A DNA stretch of 64,000 nt from Paludibacteraceae bacterium (lineage in GTDB: Bacteria; Bacteroidota; Bacteroidia; Bacteroidales; Paludibacteraceae): the NCBI GenBank assembly GCA_024693065.1, contig JAILLP010000023.1:1-64000 (forward strand), written 5' to 3'. The position numbers and the translations under genes were made by a program. Positions 33,448 through 42,800 of this stretch are shown here, piece by piece. The stretch's first letter is position 1. Every line of letters begins with the position of its first letter. The notes below the pieces were generated by a model. It worked only from the letters and a program-made list of their open reading frames with translations. It searched no databases and had not been told where the DNA came from.

Positions 33448-35529
33448 ATGAGGAAAACACTTTTTTATCTTTTCGTTGTAATTTCATTTCTTTCCTTCGG
33501 GTCTGTTGAGGCTAAGCAGAAGAGTCTCTTTAGGGTGGAGAATGATACCATCCTGCATATCTGCTCCAACCTCTCGGAGATGGACAGTTGGACCTTCTAT
33601 GAGCGTGATGAAAGTGATTGTCCTTATGATTATTTTATTTCCCCCTTATGGCACTTTAAGAATATTGTGATAGACGAAGGGGTTGATTCTGTTCATCTTG
33701 GCTTGTGTCTTATTTCGGCAAGGGAGCTGAGTATCCCTTCTTCGTTGAAATACTTATATCTCCCGGAAGTGCCTCCTGGCTTGGAAGAGGTGCGGCTGAA
33801 TGCAAAGAATCCCTATTATCGATGGGAGGATGGCACATTGTACAATCGTGATAAGACCCAGCTCTATTTTATGCTGCCAAGTGCGGTGGATTCAGTGTTG
33901 CAAATCCCTGAAACGGTGGAACAGGTATGGACCATCCCTGATCGCTGTTACCAGAAAGGTCTCTCCTTTAGTAGAATTTGGGAAGGATATCCGGAGCGTT
34001 CTCCGGAAGACATTCATTACTCGAAAATTGTCTTCCCCAAGCATTGTAAGCGATATCCGGAATATCATCCTTCTTGCGATTCATTAATTCTCCTATCGGA
34101 TTCTGCCGTGGCACATAGTACAATGGAGGCTTTATGGGGACGGGAATGTACATATGATGAAAAGTTCAGTTGCCCTAATTCTAGGTTCCATTGCCCTAGT
34201 GGTTATGTTGATTGCCCCAATTATGATGTACGCAAGCGGGATACAAGTTGGATGAGGGAGAGCTATCGCCTGACTTGCGTCACGGATGATGGTGACACGT
34301 TGGTGGGTGTCGATACGATTCCTTCGGGAAGGAGTATTCAGTCGGTGAAGATAGCGGGTATAGCGGACGAGAATGTGCGATTCTGCGAGAAGAATGGTCG
34401 CTATCGCTTCTATGTCGCCACGTATGACACGTTGTATCAATTGCCATTGGAGGTCTATGAAAAAACAAATTTGCCAGAGCCAAAGCTAGAACCGACATGG
34501 AGTGAATTCGGTGAGGTGAAAGACTCTGTGCTTACTATTCGTGAGGATGTGGATTCTTTGCCAGATTTGCGTGGTTCCTTCCGTAAAGTGATTATTCCGA
34601 AGCGTACACATTATTTGGAAGGCTCCATAAAATGTGATAGTGCGTATCTCTATTGCGATTCGTTAAAGAGCAGGTATTATCATATTGGTGTGTGTAATCT
34701 AATCGATGCGCGTTATTATTACGTGGAGAATGAAGAACTCTATTTGTCGATTAAGCGTTGGCTTATGGAGAAAAAACAATCTGCTGTGGCTTATTGCCCT
34801 CATGCGGATGTGCGTAAACGCAATATGACGTTGCAACAGAACACGAATAAACCTGTTTGGAAGGACATGAAGGGCAATGTGATAAAGAATTTCACGTATA
34901 ATCGTCCAATAAGGTATGGTGCTTTGTTGCGGTTGGAAATAGAGGGAATGGACCCCAAGGATTTATGTGTATTAGATCGAAGGAAACGTTTTTTGAGAAA
35001 ATATGATGGATCTTTTGTGATAGAATTAGAATATGATGGCAGAAATGCCGAGTTGGAGTATGCGGTTTGGACCTATGACACATTATTACCTCTCCAGCAA
35101 AAGGACACGCTCATACCTGTGAAGCGCGACGGAACACCTTGGGGAAAAGGATACGACATAAAAGAGTGTGTGCTCTATTATGTCCCTAAGGGTATGACCA
35201 GGCATACCTTGTTAGAATCGAAGGATTCTATTATGATGTGGAGGTCGGGCGATACGATTCCTCGTCGGTATGCAAACCGTTTGGCATTTGGATTCATACT
35301 TAAGAATGGGGAGTATAATTCTTCGGGTACAATGGTGTTTGATGTCTTATGGCTGGACAAACGGAAGTATTTTAGGAAAGAATATTTAATTAGTAGTGAC
35401 AACCGTGAAAGTGGAATCTGGGGAATTCCGAAGCAGTGTAAGGAGTTTTGGGTGAGAGGTATTAAGGAATATTGGCCGGATTGTATTGCAAGGGGGTATT
35501 CTTCTATGCATTTTTACGTAGGCAAGTGA
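33448..35529 (+). CDS. Array paralogue 4
   Basis: 693 aa from MRKTLFYLFVVISFLSFGSVEA. The leader and the DNA just upstream match gene 3 almost exactly, while parts of module 1 (VRLNAKNPYYRWEDGTLYNRDKTQLYFMLPSAVDSVLQ) match gene 2 closely. It carries the extra cysteine-proline words CPNSRFHCPSGYVDCPNYDVRKRD, which look like a local expansion of the CPN motif. Module 2: IREDVDSLPDL, CDSAYLYCDSL, YYVENEELYLSI, CPHADVRKRNMTLQQN. It ends SMHFYVGK. Confidence 0.75.
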   Translation: MRKTLFYLFVVISFLSFGSVEAKQKSLFRVENDTILHICSNLSEMDSWTFYERDESDCPYDYFISPLWHFKNIVIDEGVDSVHLGLCLISARELSIPSSLKYLYLPEVPPGLEEVRLNAKNPYYRWEDGTLYNRDKTQLYFMLPSAVDSVLQIPETVEQVWTIPDRCYQKGLSFSRIWEGYPERSPEDIHYSKIVFPKHCKRYPEYHPSCDSLILLSDSAVAHSTMEALWGRECTYDEKFSCPNSRFHCPSGYVDCPNYDVRKRDTSWMRESYRLTCVTDDGDTLVGVDTIPSGRSIQSVKIAGIADENVRFCEKNGRYRFYVATYDTLYQLPLEVYEKTNLPEPKLEPTWSEFGEVKDSVLTIREDVDSLPDLRGSFRKVIIPKRTHYLEGSIKCDSAYLYCDSLKSRYYHIGVCNLIDARYYYVENEELYLSIKRWLMEKKQSAVAYCPHADVRKRNMTLQQNTNKPVWKDMKGNVIKNFTYNRPIRYGALLRLEIEGMDPKDLCVLDRRKRFLRKYDGSFVIELEYDGRNAELEYAVWTYDTLLPLQQKDTLIPVKRDGTPWGKGYDIKECVLYYVPKGMTRHTLLESKDSIMMWRSGDTIPRRYANRLAFGFILKNGEYNSSGTMVFDVLWLDKRKYFRKEYLISSDNRESGIWGIPKQCKEFWVRGIKEYWPDCIARGYSSMHFYVGK

Positions 35530-35647
35530 AACTGAAATGCGGCATGTTTTTGCATCCCGGGCACTTGGACTGCGCGGATTTATTCGCTAATTCGGTTTTT
35601 TGTCTTTCTTTTTTGTAATTTCGTGGTTGTAACGATAATTGGATGAT

Positions 35648-36331
35648 ATGAAGAAAGTGATCGCATTCCTGCGCACGTTGCGGGAGAATAACAATACGGA
35701 GTGGTTCCATGCCCATCGGAAGGAGTACGAGGAGGCGAAGGATTCCTTTAGCCAGTTCGCCCGTCGGCTGATAGAGGAGACGGGACGGTTCGACGAGAGC
35801 GTGGCGGGTCTGGAACTGAAGGACTGCACCTACCGCATTAACCGGGACATCCGCTTCTCGGCGGATAAATCGCCTTACAAAACGCATTTCGGGGTCTTCA
35901 TCGCCCCCGGTGGCAAGAAGTCGGGTAGGGCAGGTTATTATTTCCACCTCTCCGTGGGTGGTGACTCCTACCCGGACGCGAATATGGTGGCGATCGGACA
36001 TTACTACTACGACAAGAGGGTGGTGGAGATCGTGCGGGAAGACTTGATGGACGAGCCTGAGAAGTTCGCCTCTTTTGTGCGGACAGGCGAGAAGGATGGC
36101 TTCGGACTCGATTACGAGGGTTCGTTGAAGAAACTGCCGAAGGAGTTCTCCGAGTGTAAATACCCTGATTATGCTAGGCTGAAGGTCTATTGCTTGTCTA
36201 AATTCATGTCCGAGGAGGAGGTGTCGGACCAAGAGGAGCTCCTCCAACATGTGCTGACGCTCTTCCGCCGCAACAAACCCTTCGTGGAATACCTGAATCA
36301 GGTGATCGATTATGTGAGTGAGGAGGATTAA
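35648..36331 (+). CDS. DUF2461 family protein
   Basis: 227 aa starting at the ATG 35648 (the track begins three codons earlier at a TTG). Family signature: FLRTLRENNNTEWFHAHRKEYEEAKDSF, YRINRDIRFSADKSPYKTHFGVFIAPGG, GYYFHLSVGGDSY, and a C-terminal EFLSKFMS-like region. Cytoplasmic; function of the family is not established. No signal peptide. An imperfect promoter box TAATTTCG lies at 35616-35623. The gene is GC-rich compared with the array upstream. Confidence 0.85.
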   Translation: MKKVIAFLRTLRENNNTEWFHAHRKEYEEAKDSFSQFARRLIEETGRFDESVAGLELKDCTYRINRDIRFSADKSPYKTHFGVFIAPGGKKSGRAGYYFHLSVGGDSYPDANMVAIGHYYYDKRVVEIVREDLMDEPEKFASFVRTGEKDGFGLDYEGSLKKLPKEFSECKYPDYARLKVYCLSKFMSEEEVSDQEELLQHVLTLFRRNKPFVEYLNQVIDYVSEED

Positions 36332-36344
36332 GACCTTGCGATGC

Positions 36345-36389
36345 GCTAAAAAATATGCCAGGACCGGTTATGGAAAACGATCCTGGCAT
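36345..36389 (-). terminator. Terminator for the small secreted protein gene
   Basis: Stem atgccagga/tcctggcat (36355-36363 and 36381-36389); on the minus strand it is followed by ATTTTTT. It may also stop rightward readthrough from the DUF2461 gene. Confidence 0.75.
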
Positions 36390-36470
36390 TGAAAAATGGA
36401 AACGAATACAAACGCAAAACAATCAGTTAATCATCCAGTTACTCAATTATTTACTCATTTACTCAGTCAA

Positions 36471-36746
36471 TCACTTTTTAGACGTATATTTCTGTAGCCT
36501 CACGAAATCCCCTCCGTCGGTGACGAAGAGACGGAAGGCCACAGCGTGTAGCTTATTATCGATGCAGAGGTAAGTCACTTCTCGCCAGGAGCTTCTTTGC
36601 CTGTTCTTCACCTCCACCAATTCATAGATGCAACCGTTGTGTTTCAACTCCTTCTTCTCGAAGTCCACACTCATACACTTTATGTCGAACGCATACGAAC
36701 TTAGGTATGCCACTGACAGAATTATTGTTAAAACTACTTTTCTCAT
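36471..36746 (-). CDS. Small secreted protein of unknown function
   Basis: 91 aa from MRKVVLTIILSVAYLSSYA (signal peptide); the track start adds three residues. The mature part, about 70 aa, is beta-rich with two cysteines (IKCMSVDF, HNGCIYELVEV) and a third in YLCIDNKLHAVAFRLFVTDGG. I do not recognise a family. A -7-like TAAATTTG lies upstream at 36831-36838 on the minus strand. Confidence 0.65.
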   Translation of the reverse strand: MRKVVLTIILSVAYLSSYAFDIKCMSVDFEKKELKHNGCIYELVEVKNRQRSSWREVTYLCIDNKLHAVAFRLFVTDGGDFVRLQKYTSKK

Positions 36747-36830
36747 AACCCACAAATTTTAGTTAATAGTATATATAAATTCACAACCAATGTAAGTCCG
36801 ACCGCTTGTCTTCCCTTTTGTTTGATATGA

Positions 36831-36838
36831 CAAATTTA
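36831..36838 (-). promoter_or_regulatory. -7 box TAAATTTG for the small secreted protein
   Basis: Matches TAnnTTTG on the minus strand about 85 nt upstream of the start; no convincing -33 element. Confidence 0.4.
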
Positions 36839-36960
36839 GGGTGCTAAACATAAATAATCTATCGTTATTTACGATTTTATTCTATGTTATCCATTGATAA
36901 AAACGATTGATTGAAGGTCGGAGATTCTATAATGCATATCATCATTCAGAGAAAAGGGGA

Positions 36961-37004
36961 TAAAAAAATGACGTACATCGTTGTTGAATAACGACATACG
37001 TCAT
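36961..37004 (-). terminator. Terminator of the oxidoreductase operon
   Basis: Stem atgacgta/tacgtcat with an inner tcgtt/aacga pairing; on the minus strand a run of seven T follows (36962-36968). It lies 20 nt after the last stop codon. Confidence 0.85.
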
Positions 37005-37023
37005 TTATAGGGGTGTGGTATCC

Positions 37024-37560
37024 TTACTTGATGATCTCCATGCCCTTCTTCAAGGCGGCCTCGTTCATTGGAATGAGGTGGTGGTGACGTTCAGGGAGTG
37101 TCTTCTTCAGACCCTTGAGAACGTTTTCGAGTTCAACGATAGGTCTGATTTTCAAGAATCCGCCGAGGAGGATCATGTTGAAGGACTTAGCCGCATTCAT
37201 TTCGATGCAGGCGTCCATCGCGTTGATCTTGTGGATATTGATATCCGTTCTCGTCGGTTCCGTCGTGATACCGTATGGATCATAGATCAATGTTCCGCCC
37301 GGTTTAACGGTCTTCTCGAACTTATCCAATGACTGTTGGTTCAGGATGATGGCCGTATCGTAGGAGTTTAGGATAGGAGAGCTAATCTTCTCATCGCTCA
37401 GGATGACGGTCACGTTAGCGGTACCACCGCGTTGTTCCGGACCGTAGGCAGGCATCCAAGTCACCTCTTTGCCCTGCATCAAACCAGAGTAGGCAAGAAT
37501 CTTACCCATGGAGAGAACGCCTTGTCCTCCGAATCCAGCTATGATAATTTCCTCTTTCAT
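37024..37560 (-). CDS. 2-oxoacid:ferredoxin oxidoreductase, gamma subunit
   Basis: 178 aa. Signature GFGGQGVLSMGKILAYSGLMQGKEVTWMPAYGPEQRGGTANVTVILSD is typical of the gamma domain. With the three genes upstream it forms a CoA-dependent oxidative decarboxylase that passes electrons to ferredoxin. Substrate (2-oxoglutarate, branched-chain 2-oxoacid or other) cannot be fixed by eye. Last gene of the operon, 11 nt after the beta subunit. Confidence 0.94.
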   Translation of the reverse strand: MKEEIIIAGFGGQGVLSMGKILAYSGLMQGKEVTWMPAYGPEQRGGTANVTVILSDEKISSPILNSYDTAIILNQQSLDKFEKTVKPGGTLIYDPYGITTEPTRTDINIHKINAMDACIEMNAAKSFNMILLGGFLKIRPIVELENVLKGLKKTLPERHHHLIPMNEAALKKGMEIIK

Positions 37561-37571
37561 TTCTTCTGATT

Positions 37572-38348
37572 TTATTGGTTAGCGTCTTTGTCAATTAAGT
37601 CACCGAGCGGGTATTGAGGGAACATGTTCTCCTCCATCCACTTGTTAGCCTTCTCAGGGGTGAGTTTCCAGCCCGAAGAGCAAGTGGAAACCACCTCCAC
37701 GACGTTAGCGCCGCCCTTGCCGTCCATGCAGTTCTCGAAAGCCTTTCTGATGGCCTTCTTGGTCTTGCGGACAGCCGCAGCGGTTTGCACGCTTTGGCGG
37801 GTCACGTAGCGGGTACCTTCCAAGTCTTTCAGTTGGTTGGTGATCTTCAGCGGATAACCATTCAATTTCACGTCACGTCCGTAAGGGCAGGTGGCGGTCT
37901 TCATGCCTTCGATGGTTGTAGGGGCCATCTGACCACCCGTCATACCATAGATACCGTTGTTGATGAAGATGATAGCGATGCTCTCGCCACGGTTGCAGGC
38001 GTGGATGGTCTCAGCCGTACCGATGGCGGCAAGGTCACCGTCACCCTGGTAGGTGAAGACCAGTTTGTTCGGGCGAAGGCGCTTGATGGCCGTTGCCAAG
38101 GCAGGCGCGCGGCCGTGCGCAGCCTCTTCCCAGTCGATGTCGATGTAGTTGTAGGCGAAAACCGCGCATCCCACAGGGGTGACACCGATCGTGTCCTCTA
38201 CTAAGCCCATCTCCTCGATAACCTCGGCGATCAGCTTGTGAACGACACCGTGGCTACAACCCGGACAGTAGTGCATTGGGTTGTCGTTCATGATATCCGG
38301 TTTCTTGTAAACCAGATTCTCGGGTTTTATGATATCTTCTAAAGCCAT
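37572..38348 (-). CDS. 2-oxoacid:ferredoxin oxidoreductase, beta subunit (TPP-binding)
   Basis: 258 aa. Holds the thiamine diphosphate site: GDGDLAAIGTAETIHACNRGESIAIIFINN is the GDG-X-NN motif. CPGCSHG near residue 28 and CSSGWKLTPEKANKW near the C-terminus are typical of short beta subunits without their own iron-sulfur domain. It starts 21 nt after the alpha gene. Confidence 0.95.
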   Translation of the reverse strand: MALEDIIKPENLVYKKPDIMNDNPMHYCPGCSHGVVHKLIAEVIEEMGLVEDTIGVTPVGCAVFAYNYIDIDWEEAAHGRAPALATAIKRLRPNKLVFTYQGDGDLAAIGTAETIHACNRGESIAIIFINNGIYGMTGGQMAPTTIEGMKTATCPYGRDVKLNGYPLKITNQLKDLEGTRYVTRQSVQTAAAVRKTKKAIRKAFENCMDGKGGANVVEVVSTCSSGWKLTPEKANKWMEENMFPQYPLGDLIDKDANQ

Positions 38349-38369
38349 TTTCTTTTTCGATTAAGTGAA

Positions 38370-39449
38370 TTACATCAATTTAGTCTTCACTGCGTTCACG
38401 ATCTCGTCTGGGGTGAAGACGATACCGCCCAAGCGTCCATAATGCTCAACAGGAACCTTACCGTTGACAGCCAAGCGAACATCCTCGACCATTTGGCCGG
38501 CGTTCAACTCTACGGACAACATGGCTTTCACCTTGTTGGCGTATTGTGCGATGACCTTGGTAGGGAAAGGCCACAGGGTGATCGGGCGAAGGAGTCCCAG
38601 CTTGATTCCCTCGGCGCGCGCCATCTCGCATGCCTTTTGGCAGATGCGGGCGGAGCATCCGAAAGCCACCAACAAGTACTCCGCGTCGTCGCAGAGGATC
38701 TCCTCGTAGCGTACCTCGTTCTCCTCGATCGTCTTGTATTTAGCTTGGAAGCGGAGGTTGTTCTGCTCCATCACCTCTGGTTTCAACTCCAGGGAAGTGA
38801 TGATGTTGTTCTTGCGGGACATCTTCCTTCCGGTAGCCGCCCAAGGACATTGTTTCTCAACCTCTTCGTCGGTTCTTCTTGGCTTGTAGTCAGGCAAAAC
38901 CACCTTCTCCATCATCTGGCCGATGACACCGTCCGCCAAGATGATCGCAGGGTTTCTGTATTTGAAGGCCAAATCGAAGGCCAATCCCACGAAGTCCGCC
39001 ATCTCCTGTACGGAAGCAGGGGCCAAAGCGATCAGACGATAGTCTCCATGTCCACCGCCCTTGGTGGTCTGGAAGTAGTCCGACTGGCTAGGCTGGATCG
39101 TACCCAAACCCGGTCCGCCACGCATCACGTTGACGATCAAGGCAGGCAACTCGGCGCCCGCCAAGTAAGAGATACCCTCCTGCATCAGGGAAACACCCGG
39201 GCTGGAAGAGGATGTCATGACTTTTTTACCTGTGGCGGCTCCACCATACACCATGTTGATGGAAGAGACTTCACTTTCTGCTTGTAGCACTACCATACCT
39301 GTCTCTTTCCAAGGCTCCACCTCCATGAGGGTCTCCATAACCTCGGATTGAGGAGTGATGGGGTAACCGAAGTAACCATCGCATCCGCAGCGGATCGCGG
39401 CGTGTGCGATCGCCTCGTTACCTTTCATTAATCTTACTTCTTCACTCAT
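38370..39449 (-). CDS. 2-oxoacid:ferredoxin oxidoreductase, alpha subunit
   Basis: 359 aa. Opens with LMKGNEAIAHAAIRCGCDGYFGYPITPQSEVMETLM. GKKVMTSSSSPGVSLMQEGISYLAGAELPALIVNVMRGGPGLGT is characteristic of VorB/KorA-type alpha subunits. It begins 7 nt after the ferredoxin gene. The long plus-strand ORF at 38442-39287 is its shadow. Confidence 0.95.
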   Translation of the reverse strand: MSEEVRLMKGNEAIAHAAIRCGCDGYFGYPITPQSEVMETLMEVEPWKETGMVVLQAESEVSSINMVYGGAATGKKVMTSSSSPGVSLMQEGISYLAGAELPALIVNVMRGGPGLGTIQPSQSDYFQTTKGGGHGDYRLIALAPASVQEMADFVGLAFDLAFKYRNPAIILADGVIGQMMEKVVLPDYKPRRTDEEVEKQCPWAATGRKMSRKNNIITSLELKPEVMEQNNLRFQAKYKTIEENEVRYEEILCDDAEYLLVAFGCSARICQKACEMARAEGIKLGLLRPITLWPFPTKVIAQYANKVKAMLSVELNAGQMVEDVRLAVNGKVPVEHYGRLGGIVFTPDEIVNAVKTKLM

Positions 39450-39456
39450 CTCTATA

Positions 39457-39684
39457 TTAATCTATTTTTGTTTTGTACACTGAAATACATCCATCCGGAC
39501 ATACGATTCCACAACTTGCGCAGCCTACGCATGCGTCCTCATTAGCCATGATGGCGTAATTGTAACCTTTCGCGTTAACTTGTTTGGACATCGCCAACAC
39601 GTTGGCAGGGCAAGCGACCACGCACAATTGGCATCCCTTGCATCTGTCTTTGTTAACCACAACAGCTCCTTTGATTTTAGCCAT
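39457..39684 (-). CDS. 2-oxoacid:ferredoxin oxidoreductase, delta subunit (2[4Fe-4S] ferredoxin)
   Basis: 75 aa. Two cluster motifs: CKGCQLCVVACP and CVGCASCGIVCP, each CxxCxxCxxxCP. It carries electrons from the TPP site to external ferredoxin. First gene of the delta-alpha-beta-gamma operon. An imperfect -7 box TAATTTCG lies upstream (39722-39729), divergent from the TamB promoter. Confidence 0.95.
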   Translation of the reverse strand: MAKIKGAVVVNKDRCKGCQLCVVACPANVLAMSKQVNAKGYNYAIMANEDACVGCASCGIVCPDGCISVYKTKID

Positions 39685-39721
39685 TTTTCTTACTGTTTAT
39701 TATGTCGTTTTTTAATAGTCG

Positions 39722-39729
39722 CGAAATTA
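39722..39729 (-). promoter_or_regulatory. Variant -7 box TAATTTCG of the oxidoreductase operon
   Basis: One base off TAnnTTTG, 38 nt before the ferredoxin start on the minus strand. The same variant occurs upstream of aspC and the DUF2461 gene. Confidence 0.45.
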
Positions 39730-39876
39730 CTCTTTTTTTCTCAAAAAAGGAAATTAAATTTTCTATGGCGTTTTCTTCCCTCTTTTTTACCCTTCTATTA
39801 ACGAAATTATTCGTTTTTTATATTTTATTTAACGCAATAGAGGCGTATAACTTCGTTATAAGTCGTGTATATGTGC

Positions 39877-39884
39877 TATCTTTG
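39877..39884 (+). promoter_or_regulatory. -7 box TATCTTTG of the TamB gene
   Basis: Perfect TAnnTTTG match 15 nt before the chosen ATG, implying a leader of about 9 nt. It lies inside the track ORF, which argues against the track start at 39702. Confidence 0.6.
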
Positions 39885-39899
39885 CATGATTATATTGGC

Positions 39900-42800
39900 A
39901 TGAAAAAGCTGACGTACATATTGCTGTCCATTTTTGGGGTGATTTCTTTGTTGCTCCTCTTGGCGTATGCGGCCCTGCAGAACGATAGGATCCAGCGTCG
40001 GGTGGTCTCCTCCCTGACGGAGAGTCTGTCGAAACAGGTGGGCAGTGAGATTGGTATGGACCATATCGATTGGTCTTTCCCGAACAGCTTTGTTTTGCAG
40101 AACGTCTACGTGCAGGATTTGCAGGGGGATACGATGCTCGCCTGGGATAGAGCCAAGGTGACGATCGAGTTGATGAAGCTTTTCTCCTCCACCATTTCGT
40201 TCCGTACGATACAGTTTTCAGGCATGAGGGCGAACCTCTCCATGGATTCGTTGCAAGTGCCTAATTTCCAGTTTTTTGTGGATGCTTTCAAACCAAAAGA
40301 GGAGGACGATTCGCTTTCTTGGCAATGGTCCATGAACATCGAATCGATCGCTTTTTCCCAGTGCGACGTCTCTTACCGGAATCCATACAAGAAGGATGTG
40401 GTAGGGAAATTGAATCCTAATAATCTGAGTGTGAGTGATATAAATGGACGTATTTATGTCAGTTCCTTCTCCGGTGATTCTGTTCATCTCTATGTGGACG
40501 AAATCTCCATGCAGGAGCAGTCGGGTTTGGTTGTGGATACGATTTCCGCGGTCCTTGATATCAATACGGACCGTATCTATGTGAAGGATTTTGTGCTGGC
40601 GACGCCCCGGAGTCATCTGCGTTTAGACCAGGTCTTGGTGAACCATGACCACTTTAAGGCGTTCGATGATCCTATGAATCGGCTTCGTGGCGTAATCAAC
40701 ATCGCTCCTTCTGTCTTGCATCCTGCCGATTTCTCTTCTCTGCACCCGCCGTTGGATATCCTCTTCGACGACGTTAAAATCAGTGGTTCGATTATGGGTT
40801 CGCCGAACGATATCCAGGTGAAGGGCATGAGTATAGCCTATGGCTCGGATACTAAGTTCATCGGCAGTGCATGGTTGCGGAATGTCTATCCGGACCCCAA
40901 GAATTTTTACATTGATGCGAATATCAACCGTCTCTCCTCTTCCTTGATGGAGTTGTCCGACATCCTTTATGTCGCCATCGATAGGGAGGTCATGCTCACT
41001 CGTTCGTTGGATTCGTTGGGAGCGGTCTCTTATCAAGGTGTGTTGAAGGGATCTTTGCAGGATTTGTTGGCGAAGGGCGTGATTTCTTCCGTGGCGGGTG
41101 ATATGAATGTTTCCGCAACGTTCCAATCGCCTGATTTCCAGTTGAACAGTTACAAGGCGGTGGGTGAGATTAGCGCAAAGGATTACCATTTGGCGGATAT
41201 CTTCGGGGCTTCGTCTGAGATCGGGGATGTGACGATGAACCTGAGCATTGGCCTGCATAAGTTGTCGGACCGTAACTTCGTGCTGGATGCGGAGGGTAAG
41301 GTGGACTCCATCACTTATAAGAATTATTGTTACGAGAATATTCGCCTGAATGGACGTTTCGACGGGGATGGTTTCGACGGTGAACTCATCATGAGCGACA
41401 AGAATGCGGAGGTGAATTTCTCTGGTAAGGCGGATTTCAAGAAACATGACATGCCTATCTACCATTTCTCCTCCCATGTGGACAAGTTGAATTTGAGCGC
41501 GACCCATCTTATCAAGAAGTATGATAATGCCAGCGTGTCGTTTGATGTGGAGACCAATGTGGTGGGTAACTCCATCGATAACATCGAGGGGTCATTCTCT
41601 CTGGACAATGTTGTCTTTGTTAACGGAAATAAAGAGTTGAACATCAATAACCTGAGTGTCGCCGCCACGGTGAGGGACGGTAAGCGTAGGTTAACCATCT
41701 ATTCCGACTACATCAATGGTAGCGTGGTCGGTCAATACCAGTTCTCCACGATAGGCAAGTGCTTCCATAACTTGGCGAATCGCTATTTGCCTTCCCTCGT
41801 GAAGGAGGAGCGTCTCACTCCTGAGAAGAAGCGTGTCAATGATTTCACGTTTGATTTTGTCGTCGACAACACGGAGCCTATCAATGATGCCTATGAACTG
41901 CCTCTTTCCATCTTGGAGGAGACGAGGGTGAGCGGTTTCCTGAATGATTCCACGAACAAATTCCGCGTGAGGGTGGAGTCGGACCAGTTGCAGTATGGTA
42001 ATAAGATATTGACCGATATGCTGCTTTTGGCGGAAAACCCGGGGGATAAGCTGAAGGCGATGATGCGTACCACCTGCCAGTCTGCCAGCGGACGTCGCAA
42101 CCCGTATTTCTTCTCGATCAATACCTTGACGGCTAATGATTCCTTGGACTTCAAATATTCCTTCAGCAATACGGGTGATGTGACCTACAGTGGTTCCTTG
42201 CTGGTCGGCGCACATTTCAAGGACTTCACGAAGGGAGAGGGCTTGATCGCTGATTTCAACATTAATCCGTCGTCCATCATCCTCAATGATGTGGAATGGC
42301 TGATCCATAAAAGTAAGGTGAAATTGGACAAGAAACGTTTGGAGGTGGATAGTTTCTATTTCAATCATGGCACCCAGTTCTTGAGCGTCAATGGTGTAAA
42401 TTCTTCTTCTTATGGGGATAGCATCAACGTCCATTTTAGTGATATGAAGTTGGATTATATCAGTGATATCATTGATAATAAGGATATTACTTTCGATGGT
42501 GTCTCTGATGGTGATGTCTTCTTGTTCAACGCCATGGAAGCTCCTCATTTCAATGGGGACCTTTACGTGTATGATGCTACCATCAACGGGTACACGATTG
42601 GTGACCTCTCCGTGAAGTCCTCTTGGTTGGAAAGACAGAAGTGCATCGGCTTCAAGTCTAAGCTATTGTCCTTGTATGATGATCAGTTGTACCGTTCCGA
42701 CCTGTTCGGTGGTGTCTATTTGGGCAACGATTCCCTCTATATTGAGGGTAACCTGAAGAATGTGGATTTGAAATTCCTCCGCCATTATCTGCGCAATGTG

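Noticed and set aside
34132-34498. Minus-strand ORFs within the array
   Set aside because: Several similar antisense ORFs appear in the four genes because the genes are paralogous; they have no independent evidence.
38442-39287. 281-codon ORF antisense to the alpha subunit gene
   Set aside because: Shadow of a well-conserved gene; no independent support.
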